Assembly (NCBI RefSeq): GCF_002575655.3
Contig: NC_053038.3
Coordinates: forward strand, 139,206,885 to 139,270,884
Length of the DNA: 64,000 nt
Reading direction: 5' to 3'
Origin: Aegilops tauschii subsp. strangulata
Lineage: Eukaryota; Streptophyta; Magnoliopsida; Poales; Poaceae
The position numbers were made by a program, and so were the translations under genes. The notes beneath the pieces are model-generated. The model did not search any database. It saw only the letters and a program-made list of their open reading frames with translations, and was not told the origin of the DNA. Positions 10,548-20,889 of the stretch are shown here, piece after piece (the first letter of the stretch is position 1; each line of letters opens with the position of its first letter).

Positions 10548-11270
10548 ATTCGGGACGGCGCCAAGAGCCCACCCTCGCGGACCACTGTAGGGGTGCGTGC
10601 CACTTTTATTTCGTTCTTCCTTTCCTTCATGTATTAAGAAAGAAACCAGTATGGGCCCCGGAGGGGCATGCAACAAATTGTGATTTCTCAAGTATTATGC
10701 TATGTTTATCGTTCCTGTGCTGTGTCACAACATTGTCGTTTTATGTAGAAATAACTTAGCTTGACTTGCTCGGAGTAGTCTCCTCCCCACAAGGCGGTTG
10801 CTTCCTGGTGCCTGTCGAGGACTCCTTGGCCTGGTAGGCGCTTAGGAACTGCAAAAAATTCATTAAGAGGCTTATCGTTTACCCAAGCCTTGGTCACAGG
10901 CGTTGCTGGCCTTGACCCAGCGCTTCATATCACAGTTCCCGAGGGGCACTGATTGGGAAAGGTGCACCAGCTTGTGGGCTCGAATGAGGGTGCCTCGCGA
11001 AAAGCAGGCGAAAGGCAGAAAAAGGAAAAACGCTCACGAGGGCACCTGTGCAGCCCCCTTGCGAGGAATGCGAGCGAGAGTACAGGCCAAACTGAAGATG
11101 AAAACAGAGGCAGAAGGCGATGGAACCAAATCAGCGGAGAACAGCAGAGGCAAACTTCAATCAAAAGAGGGCGAGCCAACTTCAGAAAGGAAATGAAAAG
11201 CCGCGTCCGGCACCTAGTCTAGTCTTCATGTCTTCTCACCAGCACGGAGCTAAGTGCTGCCACTATGACA

Positions 11271-11295
11271 TGGGAGGGAGCCCCCAAGCCCGAGG
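11271..11295 (-). other. Polypurine-tract region of family C, left unit
   Basis: The plus strand reads tgggagggagcccccaagcc directly after the LTR, so the sense strand is a purine-rich CTTGGGGGCT run that ends at the LTR TG. It marks the internal/LTR border. Confidence 0.45.
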
Positions 11296-11409
11296 GCGGC
11301 ACTCCTGAGACTCTGTGGCGTGTACAGCCCCACTCATTATTACGTGAGAGTGTCACGAGCAAAGACCTTCACAAGCACCGGGCCTTCTTCACAGGCGCTG
11401 GGCCTTTCG

Positions 11410-13417
11410 TCATGGGTAGAACTTCCGGAGGTGTTGGATGTTCCAGGCGTTCTGGATGGGTACCCCGTCCTGTGTCTCCAGGCGCGCGGCGCCAGGCCTG
11501 GAGACATGGACGACCTTGAACGGGCCCTCCCACATGGGTGAGAGCTTATGCAGCCCCTCCCTGGAGAGCACCCGCCTCAGGACGAGGTCACCCACCTCGA
11601 GCGTCCTGGAGCGGACGCTACGACAGTGGTACCGCCGCGGCGCCTGCTGGTATCTTGTCGCCTGCAGTGCAGCTTAGCAGCGGTGTTCCTCCCCCAGCAC
11701 AAGGTCCATCCCCCCGCGTGGCGTCCTGCTGCGTCTCATCAAACGCCAGGACCCGTGCGAAGTGATGCGTGACCTCGTGAGGGAGAACCGCTTCTTCTCC
11801 CTAGACGAGGAAGAATGGGGTCTCGCCCGTTGGCTTGGTGGCAGTGGTGCGGATGGACCACAACACGGACTGGAGCTCGTCGTGCCAGCCCGTGTCATAG
11901 GCTTCGTGCTTCTTTTTGAAGGTCCTGGTCTTGAGGCCTCCCAGGACGTCTGCGTTGGCGTGTTCGGCTTGACCATTGCTCCGGGGGTGCACCACCGAAG
12001 CATAGCAGATCTGCGTTCCAAGGTTAGCACAGTACGTTTTGAAGAGATTACTGGTGAACTGCGAGCCATTATCGGTGATGATGTGGTTGGGGACCCCAAA
12101 ACGGCTCACGAGACCCTTGATGAACCTGACCGCAGAGCCAGCTGGGATGGTGCGGACGGCTTCCACCTCCACCCACTTGGTGAACTTGTCGATGGCAACG
12201 TAGAGGTATCGGTAGCCCCCTGGCGCCCGAGGGAACGGGCCCAGGATATCCAGGCCCCAGACTACGAACGGCCACGAGAGTGGAATGGTCTGGAGGCCCT
12301 GAGCTGGCTGATGGATTTGCTTGTCGTGGAATTGGAAGGCCTCGCAAGACTTCACCAGCTCAGCTGCGTCATTGAGCACCGTAGGCTAGTAGAATTCGCT
12401 GCGGAATGCCTTGCCGATGAGGATTCGTCATGACGAGTGGTGCCCGCAGTCCCCGTCGTGTATGTCGGCTAGCAGCTCTTTCCCCTGTTCCCTGGAGATG
12501 CAACGCAGTGAAACTTCTTGGATGCAGTATGCCATGGCTTGCCGGGCCACATGCTCCGCGTCCTCCTCCTTCTCCGGAAGCGTCCCCTGCATAACGTATT
12601 CCCTGAATTCCTTGGTCCAGCATCCCTCCTAGGGCTCGAGCGCCAAGAGTAGACGCACTCCCGAAGTCGGGCCACAGGCTGGGGCTCCCGCAACAGGTGG
12701 CTGCGGAAGCTCCTCCCGAGGCTGCGCTATCCTTGAAAGTGGTGGTGTCACTGATGGCTTGAAGAGCCACTCCTCGAAGACGCCAGGCTCTGGGGGCTGT
12801 CGCTTGGATTCCCTTCTGGCGATGTCGTTGGCTTCCTTGTTGGTTCCCCAGGGCACGTGCTGCAACTCCAGGCCCAGGAACTGTTTCTCCATCTTGCGCA
12901 CTTCCGCGAGGTATGCCTCCATGTGTTCGTCCTTTGGCTCATATACCTTGTTGGAGAAGTTGACGAGGAGCTGCGAGTCGCCCTTGATGGTGAGACACTT
13001 CACCCCCAGGGCCGCTGCAGCCTTCAGGCCGGCTATGAGAATGTTGTTGGAGACCTTCTCGCCCTACTGGAAGCAGAGTTGCACAGCATAGTAGAGCTTG
13101 TCCTGAGTGGGCGAGATGAGCACTGCTCCAGCCCCCGCGCCCTAGCGCGTGAAGGCACCATCGAAGTACATGACCCAGCCGTCGGGCGCCTCACTTCCCG
13201 GCGAGAGGGACTGATCTTCGCCTATTTCAAGCGCCGAGGCATCCGTCCATTCTGCCACGAAATCGGCGAGTGCAGCTCCCTTGATGACCCTGGTGGTGCT
13301 GAACTCCAACTGGAATGCCTGCAGCTCGATGTTCCACTCGGCGACCCTCCCGGTAGAGTTGGGGCTCCTGAGAACCCTCTCCAATGGGTAGGCCGAGACG
13401 ACCTTGATGGGGTGACC
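11410..13417 (-). pseudogene. Pol of family C, left unit: RNase H connection, archaeal-type RNase H, integrase
   Basis: Read on the minus strand. 13417-13142 encodes the end of the RNase H region. About 13090-12640 is the archaeal-type RNase H (GDSQLLVNFSNK, HVPWGTNKEANDIA). 12600-11410 is the integrase and its C-terminal part, ending with NAWNIQHLRKFYP. The catalytic triad (GLDILGPF, TDNGSQF, GQAEHAN) is intact with D-35-E spacing. In the zinc finger the motif reads CEAF instead of CEAC, so one zinc ligand is lost. Several in-frame stops (for example in LALEP*EGCW and EFY*PT) and at least one frameshift before 11595 inactivate it. The rest of the element is interrupted at 13417. Confidence 0.75.
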
Positions 13418-13519
13418 AAGATATAAAAACTCTGAATCATTGGGACGCTTTTTAACTAAAGTTAACTCATTTTCTGTCCCATCTTTATCAAGATTTATAT
13501 TGGAAAAACAAAGATTCAT
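13142..13519 (-). other. Chimeric open frame: Athila gag tail fused to family C RNase H
   Basis: A 125-codon open frame crosses the 13417/13418 junction. Its first part (KKRPNDSEFLYLG) is element F gag tail, and its second part (HPIKVVSAYPLERVL onward to DGWVMYFDGAFTR) is family C RNase H. The fusion is in frame, probably by chance. No promoter is seen. Confidence 0.55.
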
Positions 13520-13598
13520 TAGGAGTCACATCAATCACTTTAAGATCTTCATCATTATTTTCACGGAAACTAGAAGAACACGTTTTTACAAACCAATC

Positions 13599-14789
13599 TC
13601 ATTTAGCATGCATCCTAGCGGTTCTTTCTTTGCACTCATCAATGGAAATTCTCATAGCCTTGAGAGACTCATTGATATCATGCTTGGGTGGAATAGATCT
13701 AAGTTTCAAAGAATCAACATCAAGAGAAATTCTATCCACGTTCCTAACCAAATCATCAATCTTAAGCAATTTTTCTTCAATCAAAGCATTGAAATTCTTT
13801 TGCGAACTCATAAATTCTTTAACACTATTCTCAAGATCAGAGGGCATCTTGTTATAATTCCCATAAGAATTGTTGTAGGAGTTACCATAATTATTAGAGG
13901 AATTACTAGGAAACGGCCTAGGATTAAAATTAGCTATATACGCGTTATTACCAAAATTGTTCCTACCAACAAAATTCACATCCATAGATTCATTATTATT
14001 TTCAATAAAGGTAGACAAAGGCATATCATCATGATCAATATAAGCACTCTTGCTAGCAAATAATTTCATAAGCTCATCCATCTTTCCACTCCAAACATTA
14101 ATCTCTTCAATCGCATGCACTTTTTTACTAGTGGTAGATCTTTCGGTGTGCCATTGAAAATAATTAACCATAATATTATCTAGGATTTTAGTAGCTTCTC
14201 CTAAATTAATTTCCATAAAAGTACCTCCCGCGGACGAATCTAGAAGATTTCTAGAAGCGAAATTCAATCCGGCATAATTTTTTTGTATAATCAGCCACAA
14301 ATTCAAACCATGAGTAGGGCAATTTCGTATCATCAATTTCATCGTCTCCCAAGATTGTGCAACATGTTCATGATCAAGTTGCTTAAAATTCATAATATCG
14401 CTCCTAAGGGAGATGATATTAGCAGGAGGAAAATACTTGGAAATAAAAGCATCTTTACACTTATTCCAGGAATTAATACTATTTTTAGGCAAAGATGAAA
14501 ACCAAGTTTTAGCACGATCTCGAAGTGAGAACGAAAATAGCTTCAATTTAACAATATCGTTATCCACATCTTTTTTCTTTTGCATATCGCACAACTCAAC
14601 AAAATTATTCAGGTGGGATGTAGCATCTTCACTAGGAAGACCGGAAAATTGATCTTTCTTAACAAGATTCAGCAAAGCGGCATTAATTTCATAAGATTCT
14701 GCACTAGTGGCGGCATCAATCGTAGTACTAATAAAATCATTGTTATTAGTGTTGGAAAATTCACACAATTTGGTATTATCTTGAGCCAT
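13599..14789 (-). pseudogene. Gag of Athila-type element F
   Basis: The frame opens with MAQDN at 14789 and runs 397 codons to a stop at 13599. An upstream extension to 14915 is hydrophobic and lies in the leader, so I prefer 14789. The capsid-like core is visible: FVELCDMQ, LKLFSFSLRDRAKTWFSSLP, WNKCKDAFISKYFP and ARNLLDSSAGGTF-like segments, as in Retrotrans_gag proteins of the Athila group. The C-terminal part is Asn/Ser-rich with repeated NNYGNSYNNS-like runs. After the stop the gag tail continues toward 13418 with KRPNDSEFLYLG, where it meets family C. The protein would form the particle that packages element RNA in the cytoplasm. Confidence 0.7.
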
Positions 14790-14993
14790 CGTGACAAAGC
14801 AAGCAATCCAACAGATGAGCACACAAAAAGCAAACGAAGAAGACAAACGGAAGAGGGGCGAAGAGAAGGCAAATCTTTTTGAAAATCCTTTTAGAAGTGG
14901 GGGAGAGGAAAACAAGAGGCAAATGGTGAATAATGTATTGCAAGAGATGATAGTTTATGATGGGTACTTGGTATGTCTTGACTTGCGTAGATC

Positions 14994-15011
14994 TCCCCAG
15001 CAACGGCACCA
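14994..15011 (-). other. Primer binding site of element F, tRNA-Asp-like
   Basis: The minus strand reads TGGTGCCGTTGCTGGGGA, close to the tRNA-Asp primer site of Athila-lineage elements. It lies just downstream of the LTR end near 15023. Confidence 0.6.
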
Positions 15012-15022
15012 GAAATTCTTCC

Positions 15023-15962
15023 TGCTACTTCTTGAGCTTGTGTTGGTTTTTCCCTTGAAGAGGAAAGGATGATGCAACAAAGTAAAGATAAGTATTTCCA
15101 TTAGTTTGAGAACCAAGGTATCAATCCAGTAGGAGACAATGCACAAATCACCAATACCTGCACAAACAATAAAACAACTTGCACCCAACGTGGTAAAGGG
15201 GCTGTCAATCCCTTTACGGTTACTTGCAAAATTGAGATCTGATAGAGATAGATGAAATTAAACAAACGATAAAGTAAATATTTTTGGTATTTTTGTTCAT
15301 AGATCGGAAAGTAAAAGATTGCAAAATAGTAGATCGGAAACTTATATGATGGAAAATGGACCCGGGGGCCATAGGTTTAACTAGAGGCTTCTCTCAAGAT
15401 AGCAAATAATATGGTGGGTGAAGAAATTACTGTCAAGCAATTGATAGAAAAGCGCAAAGTTATGAGGATATCTAAGGCAATGATTATGGAATATAGGCAT
15501 CACGTCCGTGTCAAGTAGACCGAAATGATTCTTCATCTACTACTATTACTCCACACATCGACAGACTCCTGCCTGCATCTAGAGTATTTAGTTCATGAAG
15601 AACGGAGTAACTAATTAAGTACATCATGTAGTCGAATAAACTCAAGCAATATGATGTAAACCCCATCTTTTTATCCTCGATGGCAACAATACAATACGTG
15701 CCTTGCTGCCCCTACTGTCACTGGTAAAGGACACCGCAAGATTGAACCCAAAGCTAAGCATTTCTCCCATTGCAAGAAAAACCAATCTAGTTGGCCAAAC
15801 CAAACCGATAGTTTGAAGAGAATTACAAAGATTCAAATACTATTCATAGATAAGCTGATCATAAATCCACAATTCATCGGATCTCGACAAACACACCACA
15901 AAAGAAGATTACACCGGATAGATCTCCAAGAACATCAAGGAGAACATGGTATTGAGAATCGA
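15023..15962 (-). repeat. Partial 5' LTR of Athila-type element F
   Basis: Non-coding and AT-rich. It shares many short blocks with the LTR at 49825-51398 (for example the gactcctgcctgcatct and ctccacacatcga segments), so F and G are related. It is cut at 15962 before the U3 and promoter part. Confidence 0.6.
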
Positions 15963-18182
15963 AGAGGGACCGATCCTCGCCTATTTCAAGCGCCGGGGCG
16001 TCCGTCCATTCTGCCATGAAATCAGTGAGCGCAGCTCCCTTGATGACCCTGGTGGTGCTGAACTCCAACTGGAATGCCTGCAGCTCGATGTTCCACTCGG
16101 TGACCCTCCCGGCAGAGTTGGGGCTCCTAAGCACCCTCTCCAATGGGTAGGCTGAGACGACATTGATGGGGTGACCTTGAAAGTAGTGCCGTAGCTTACG
16201 CGAGGCCACCAGGAGCGCGAGTAAGTGCTTCTGAGGTATGGGGTACCGTGCTCTTGCATCCCGCAGCACTGTGCTTACGAAGTACATTGGGTGCTCGACG
16301 AGGGCAGGTGCGCTGATGAGGCTTGCGCCTCGTGAGGTGGTGCAGCTCCCAACGCTTGATCGCTTGTCGGGGTCTCCGCGGGCTCGGGGGCGTCGTCCTG
16401 CCGAGCTTGATCCTCTGCTGTCGCTGCTGCGGTCCTTGTGGCGTCCTCCTGGTCTTGCTTCGTCTCTGCTAGGGGCGTAGCTTGGCTCGATGTGCCCTTG
16501 GCTAGGTGTTCTTCCCAAACCGCCACTAGAGCCGCGCTGGCGGAGTAGGGAGTGGCGACAAGATAAAGGACTAAGGGCTCGAGAGGTCGTGGGGCCACCA
16601 TCACTGGGGGGCTGGTTAGGTATCTCTTGAGGTCTTGAAATGCTCGGTCGGCCTCCGGGGTCCACTCGAATGGGCCCTTCTTCTTCATCAGCTTGAAGAA
16701 GGGTAGAGTGCGCTCTCCCAGCTTGGAAATGAAGCGTCCCAGCGCAGTCACCCATCCAGCAAGCTTCTGCATTTCCTTGAGGGTTTGCGGTGGACTCATG
16801 TCTTCGATGGCCTTGACCTTCTCTGGGTTGGCCTCGATCCCCCTGTGGGACACGAGGAAGCCTAGCAGCTTGCCAGAAGGAACGCCAAACACGCACTTCT
16901 CCGGGTTGAGTCAGAAGTCTACCTGGCTTAGGCTTTCAAAGGTCTCCTCCGGGTCTTGGATTAAGGTCCTCGTCTCCCGAGACTTCACCACGATGTTGTC
17001 GACGTAGGCTTCAGCGTTTCTCCCGAACTGCCGACCCAAGGCGATGTGCATGCGCCATTGGAAGATCGCGCCAGCGTTGCGCAGCCCGAACGGCCTGCAA
17101 GTGTAGCAGTACACCCCACACGGGGTCAGGAAGGCTGTCTTCTCCACATCTTCCACCGCCATCTTGATCTCGTGATATCCGGAAAACGCATCCAGGAAGC
17201 ACAACAAGTCGCACTCGGTGGCGGAGTCGACAATCTGGTCGATGCGTTGAAGCAAGAACAGATCTTGGGGGCTGGCCTTGTTGAAGTTGGTGAAGTCGAT
17301 GCACGTTCGCTCCTTTCCGCCTTTCTTGGGCACGACGACGGGGTTCGCCGGCCACTCGGGGTACGGAACCTCGCCAATGACACCCGCGACCTCCAACTTG
17401 CGGGTCTCTTGGATGATGAAGGCTTGCTTCTCCGTGGACTGCCGCCTCGCCCTCTGCTTTACGGGGCGTACGTTGGGGCACACCTTCAGGTGGTGCTCTA
17501 TCACCCCTCTTGGGACCCCTACCAGCTGATCGGGCTCCCAAGCAAACACTTCCTTGTTTGCGCGCAAGAACTTCACTAGCGCCTCCTCCAGATCAGGCTC
17601 GAGGTTGGCGCCTATGGTAAAGGTTGCCCCCGAGGACCCGTCCTCCTCGACTGGCACTTGTTTGGTTTCTTCCTTGTCTTGAGTGAACAACTGCTTCTTC
17701 TTGGCTGGTGCGGCTTCCTTGGCCTTGGAGGCGTCTGCGTCGGCGGGCTGCGCCGTCACGGCGGTCCTGAGGGCAAGCTTGAGCGTCGTCAAGGCTTCCT
17801 TGGCAACCCCAGCTACTGTGAGGACACCCTTGCTCCCGGGCATCTTCATGAGGTTGTAGGCCGGATGGGTCGCCGCCATGAACTGAGCCAGGGCCGGGTA
17901 CCCGAGGATGGCGTTGTACGGGAGGCCGATGTGGGCGATGTCGAAGTCGACCAGGTCAGTGCGGTAGTTGTCGCACGTGCCAAAGGTCACGGGGAGGCGG
18001 ATCCGCCCCAGGGAGTGGGTGGAGCCTCCACCAACCCCTGAGAAATGCTTGCTAGGTTGGAGCCGCTCGAGCGGTACGTGGAGAAGGCTGAAGGCCTCGA
18101 TGGAGAGCACGTTGAGGCCGGCGCCTCCATCGATGAGCGTCTTAGTGACAGACACGTTGCAGATGGTGGGTGTGCAAAGCAT
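15963..18182 (-). pseudogene. Protease, reverse transcriptase and RNase H of family C, middle unit
   Basis: The frame from 18182 to 16911 carries the Tat-type protease motif LIDGGAGLNVLS near its start. It is followed by the RT with FLDAFSGYHEIKM (motif A) and AEAYVDNIVVKS (motif C). The second catalytic Asp of the YVDD box is Asn here (codon at 16995-16997), so the RT is dead by a G-to-A change. A TGA at 16911-16913 interrupts just before LNPEKCVFGVPSGKLLGF. The thumb and connection continue to about 16300, then a frameshift leads into the RNase H part (RDARARYPIPQKHLLALL, RKLRHYFQGHP). The enzyme would copy element RNA into cDNA. This copy cannot. Confidence 0.8.
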
Positions 18183-18194
18183 TGGGAGGACACC

Positions 18195-18640
18195 CTAGCC
18201 GACGGTGGTGACGGGATGATCCCCTGAGTCGAAGGTGAGGTCGGCCTCGGGCGCGGCCCAGCCCGGCGGAGCCCCTGGGCGCTTGGAAGTGGCGCCGATC
18301 TGGTGAAGGAACAACTTGACGTGACGATCTGAGGGTGGTCCTTGCGAGCCGCCGAGGAGGGCCGCAACCGCGTGGAGCATCGGCACCGCGTAGCGTGTAG
18401 TGAAGAGACTGCGCAACTCCTCCCAAGACGCCACCGTGGATCCCGGGAGGTTGAGCAGCCAGGCGCGCGGTGCGCCAGTGACGGCCATGGGAAGCCAGAT
18501 GGCCATGACCTTGTCGTCGCCCTAGGCCTTAAGGACGACCTCCTCATACGCCAGCAGGAAAGCCGACGGGTCCGCCGCACCGTCGTAGCGCGGCGGCATC
18601 TCCAGCTTGAACTTGGGTGGCCACTACACCTGTCACAAGG
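18195..18640 (-). pseudogene. Gag remnant of family C, middle unit
   Basis: The minus-strand frame reads FKLEMPPRYDGAADPSAFLLAYEEVV, a TAG near 18523, then GDDKVMAIWLPMAVTGAPRAWLLNLP and WEELRSLFTTRYA. These are capsid-like Retrotrans_gag features. After about 100 further residues the frame ends and the protease begins within 20 bp. The usual gag C-terminus with a zinc knuckle is missing, and the gag is much shorter than in element B (about 500 residues before the protease). This suggests an internal deletion. Confidence 0.6.
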
Positions 18641-18773
18641 CAGGAGCAAGGGCTCGGAGGCCCCAGGCGTTGCCGTGTGCGTCCGTAGATCCGGTCGGAA
18701 GAGCGGCACGAGCCATGGAGAATGGGCGCGAGGATGGTGGAGCGTGAATCAACGGCAGGAAAACTCCGGCGCA

Positions 18774-18791
18774 CCCCTACCTGGCACGCCA
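18774..18791 (-). other. Primer binding site of family C
   Basis: The minus strand reads TGGCGTGCCAGGTAGGGG, two bases inside the LTR end at 18794. The plus strand ends in ...CCA like a tRNA 3' end. The matching tRNA was not identified. Confidence 0.6.
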
Positions 18792-19152
18792 AATGTCGGA
18801 TCTTGGGTTCCGGCAAAACCCTCAAGGTTCGAACACTAGGGTGCACACGAAGATCTCCCCCTACCAAATCACGCCCTCAACCACGCCACGATCTCAAAGG
18901 CTAGCTCGACGAACTCACAACACAAGAGACACAAGATTTATACTGGTCCAGGCCACTGTTGTGGTGTAATACCCTACTCCGGTGTGGTGTGGTGGATTGC
19001 CTCTCAGGCTGAGGATGAACAGTACAAGGGGTAGAACAGCCTCCTGAGGTGAGGTGTTCTTGTGCTTGGTGGGTGTGAGGATGGGTTGGATCTAGTCCAA
19101 GATGAGATGGCTGAGCCTCAGCTTGAGTTCCCTCCTACTGTGGTGGCTAGCC

Positions 19153-19161
19153 CTATTTATA
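19153..19161 (-). promoter_or_regulatory. Sense LTR promoter TATA box, family C shared LTR
   Basis: The minus strand reads TATAAATAG. Transcription would run leftward through R and U5 into the middle unit. It is divergent from the antisense gene promoter at 19949, about 790 bp apart. Confidence 0.55.
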
Positions 19162-19485
19162 GAGGCCCTGGTCCTCTCCTCAAATATTGAGCGGGAAGGG
19201 AGCCAACAACGGCCAATTTGAAAGGGGACAGCTAGTACAAGTTATCCTGACGAAAGCAGTCTTCACCTGCCAAAGGCTCTGGTGGTGACGCCGCCTTGGG
19301 CTCCATGGTGACCTCCGTCTTGCCGTCCTGCTGGTCTTGGTCTCATTGCACCGATATGGAAACCTTTGCTTGACGCCTCGGTACTCTTCGTCTGTGCTTG
19401 CCTCCTTAGCACCAAAGGGGAAACAAGGGCACTGTGCGCGCTGGCGCCCGCCTGGTCTCGATCGTCATGGCTCACGTCATTGGAA

Positions 19486-19600
19486 CCTCGCGAGGTTTGC
19501 TTTGCCTTGATCTCTCCGCCCCTCGCGAGCGAGCTTAGCGAGGCCGCTCCCGAGGAGGTCTTGCATCGTCCGCCTCGCGAGGCTTGGTCCCTCACGAGGG
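19486..19600. promoter_or_regulatory. Cluster of CTCGCGAG palindromes between the divergent promoters, shared LTR
   Basis: Perfect or near-perfect palindromes lie at 19486-19495 (CCTCGCGAGG), 19522-19529, 19573-19582 and 19589-19600 (CCCTCACGAGGG). Three are retained in the left LTR. They sit between the two TATA boxes. The binding protein is unknown. Confidence 0.4.
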
Positions 19601-19886
19601 TCTCGAATGCTTGTTGGTGAAGGTGGGCCGTACAGGCCCGCTCACAGAGCCACGCCATGGGCCGCAGGCAGGCAAGTCTATGCACCCCCATTCCCAGGAT
19701 GCAGACAGCAGCCCGCGGGCCCAAGGCTCGCTCGGACTTGGCGTTGAGGCGCAGCCAAAGGTCAAGGGCGGAGCGCCGCGGGCCCCAACTACATGCGGCC
19801 TTGGTCAACGCATGGTGATTGATGGGACGTGGGCACCTCCGCTTCCCCATGTTGCGGCAACCGTTTGACTTGACAAGTCTTTGCTG

Positions 19887-19955
19887 CATGCAAACAAAAA
19901 GCATCATTACGCGTGATCGTGGAGGCCGGCGGTTGGCCTCCTCTTGGCTATAAAT
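19887..19955 (+). promoter_or_regulatory. Promoter of the antisense B3-like gene, shared LTR
   Basis: CATGCA at 19887-19892 and TATAAAT at 19949-19955 lie 95 bp before the ATG at 20050. The leader between them is C/T-rich, as is usual for plant 5' UTRs. Confidence 0.55.
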
Positions 19956-20049
19956 GAGGAGAGGGGCAGATCCCCCTTTGCTAATCTCCTTCTTCTCGCC
20001 GCGCACTCTCTCTTCTTCCTCTTTGCCTCATCATCTCGCCGCAGCTCCC

Positions 20050-20889
20050 ATGGCACTGACGAAGAGGTTCTATGCCGCGGAGAAGGGGAAGGCTCGCCAG
20101 GAGGGGCCAGGCTCGCCACCGCCCAAGAGGAGGCGGGGCCGCCCCCATATGCATGCCGCGCCCCATGCTGTGGCTCCTCGGGGGCGCGGGCGTACTCCTT
20201 CGGGTACCGGCGTCGTCCTTGGTGGCCGTAGCGGTTTTTCCTCTCGCAGTGGGAGCCGCCCGGGGCGGGGCAGCCCTTGCGCCGAGGGGAGGCGCGCCAT
20301 GGTCGCCTGGCCTCCCCGACCGCGCTTCCATTCGACGGAGGTGCTCCTGGAATTTGTCGTGTGGTCGGAGAGGCCGACCGGCACTTGGCTCCAGCTCCCA
20401 CGCTCCTTTGCCGGTGAGCTGCCGGCCATGGGTCTTGACGGCCTGTAGTTGGAGGCCGACGGTTGCTACAACAAGGCCTCGTGGGCTGCGGTGGAGGTCT
20501 CCGCTGCGGGCAAAGTGACCCTGACCCGCGGCTGGCAGGCGTTCGCCCGTGCGCGCGGCCTGAGCATGAGGTGCGGCCTCCACTTCAAGTATGACAGCAT
20601 CGCGGCCCTCTATTTGAGGGTGTTCGTGGAAGATGGTCGTCGCGCAGGGTGCTGCCCCGAAGACAGCGGCGGCGACGAGCTTGGTCTTGACGATAGTCGT
20701 GACGATGGTGAGGGTGAGCTTGCTCTTGGCGACAACCGTGGCTCGTCCAGCGGCGGCGGCTCCTCCTCCAGCGAGAGCACCAGCAGCGGCGGCTATGACC
20801 AGCCGCCACGTTGCCGGGGTCGCTTCGAGGACGGTGGCGGATCTTCCCGCCGCCACGCTTCGATGAAGCGCGAAGAAGGCTCGGGCTGA
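20050..20889 (+). pseudogene. AT-hook plus B3-like DNA-binding protein gene inside the LTR, better-preserved copy
   Basis: A single frame of 279 codons runs from ATG 20050 to TGA 20887-20889. It is broken only by TAG at 20446-20448 (codon 133, most likely from Trp TGG). Residues 26-32 read KRRRGRP, an AT-hook or nuclear-localisation type motif, followed by an Arg/Gly-rich linker. Residues about 93-205 resemble a B3 domain in order: PRFHSTEVLLEFV, WLQLPRSFAGEL, WAAVEVS, LTRGWQAFARARGL and LHFKYDSIAALYLRVFVEDG. The tail is acidic and Ser-rich (SSSGGGSSSSES). It is antisense to the retroelement and has its own TATA box. A nuclear DNA-binding role is inferred from the motifs. The alternative, chance similarity, is unlikely because two diverged copies keep the same frame and motifs. 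Confidence 0.75.

Larger units (their letters stand above)
8538..11270 (-). repeat. 3' LTR of family C, left copy (about 2.7 kb)
   Basis: The sequence is homologous throughout to the LTR at 18794-21705. In element orientation the LTR begins TGTCATAG at 11270 and ends near 8538, where the terminal ...GATCCGACA of the other copy is degraded. The LTR is unusually long because its U3 contains a complete gene on the opposite strand. A TATAAATA box for the sense transcript lies at 8894-8902. The left border is uncertain by about 7 bp. Confidence 0.7.
8538..13417 (-). mobile_element. Family C, left unit: Tat-like Gypsy element, 3' LTR plus the integrase and RNase H end of pol
   Basis: On the minus strand the order is RNase H, archaeal-type RNase H, integrase, polypurine tract and 3' LTR. 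All of it is repeated downstream from 18794 (LTR) and 21706 onward (integrase end). The unit stops abruptly at 13417, where sequence changes to an Athila-type gag. A 214-bp piece (13204-13417) recurs at 15963-16176, so the relation to the middle unit is not a simple clean insertion. Confidence 0.7.
13418..15962 (-). mobile_element. Element F: Athila-type Gypsy fragment (gag, PBS, 5' LTR part), truncated at both ends
   Basis: Minus orientation: part of the 5' LTR (15962-15023), a primer binding site, a leader and a gag reading frame that runs to 13418. Base composition is AT-rich, unlike the flanking family C. The primer site resembles the tRNA-Asp type typical of the Athila lineage. Both ends are cut without LTR termini, and the fragment sits between two copies of a 214-bp family C sequence, so it did not arrive by ordinary integration, or was heavily rearranged afterwards. 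Confidence 0.7.
15963..18793 (-). mobile_element. Family C, middle unit: gag remnant, protease, RT and RNase H up to the 5' LTR
   Basis: This is the 5' half of a family C element in minus orientation, joined to the LTR at 18794 through a primer binding site. It begins with the 214-bp block that also ends the left unit. Together with the left unit it could represent one element rearranged around fragment F, or two copies joined by recombination. Confidence 0.65.
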
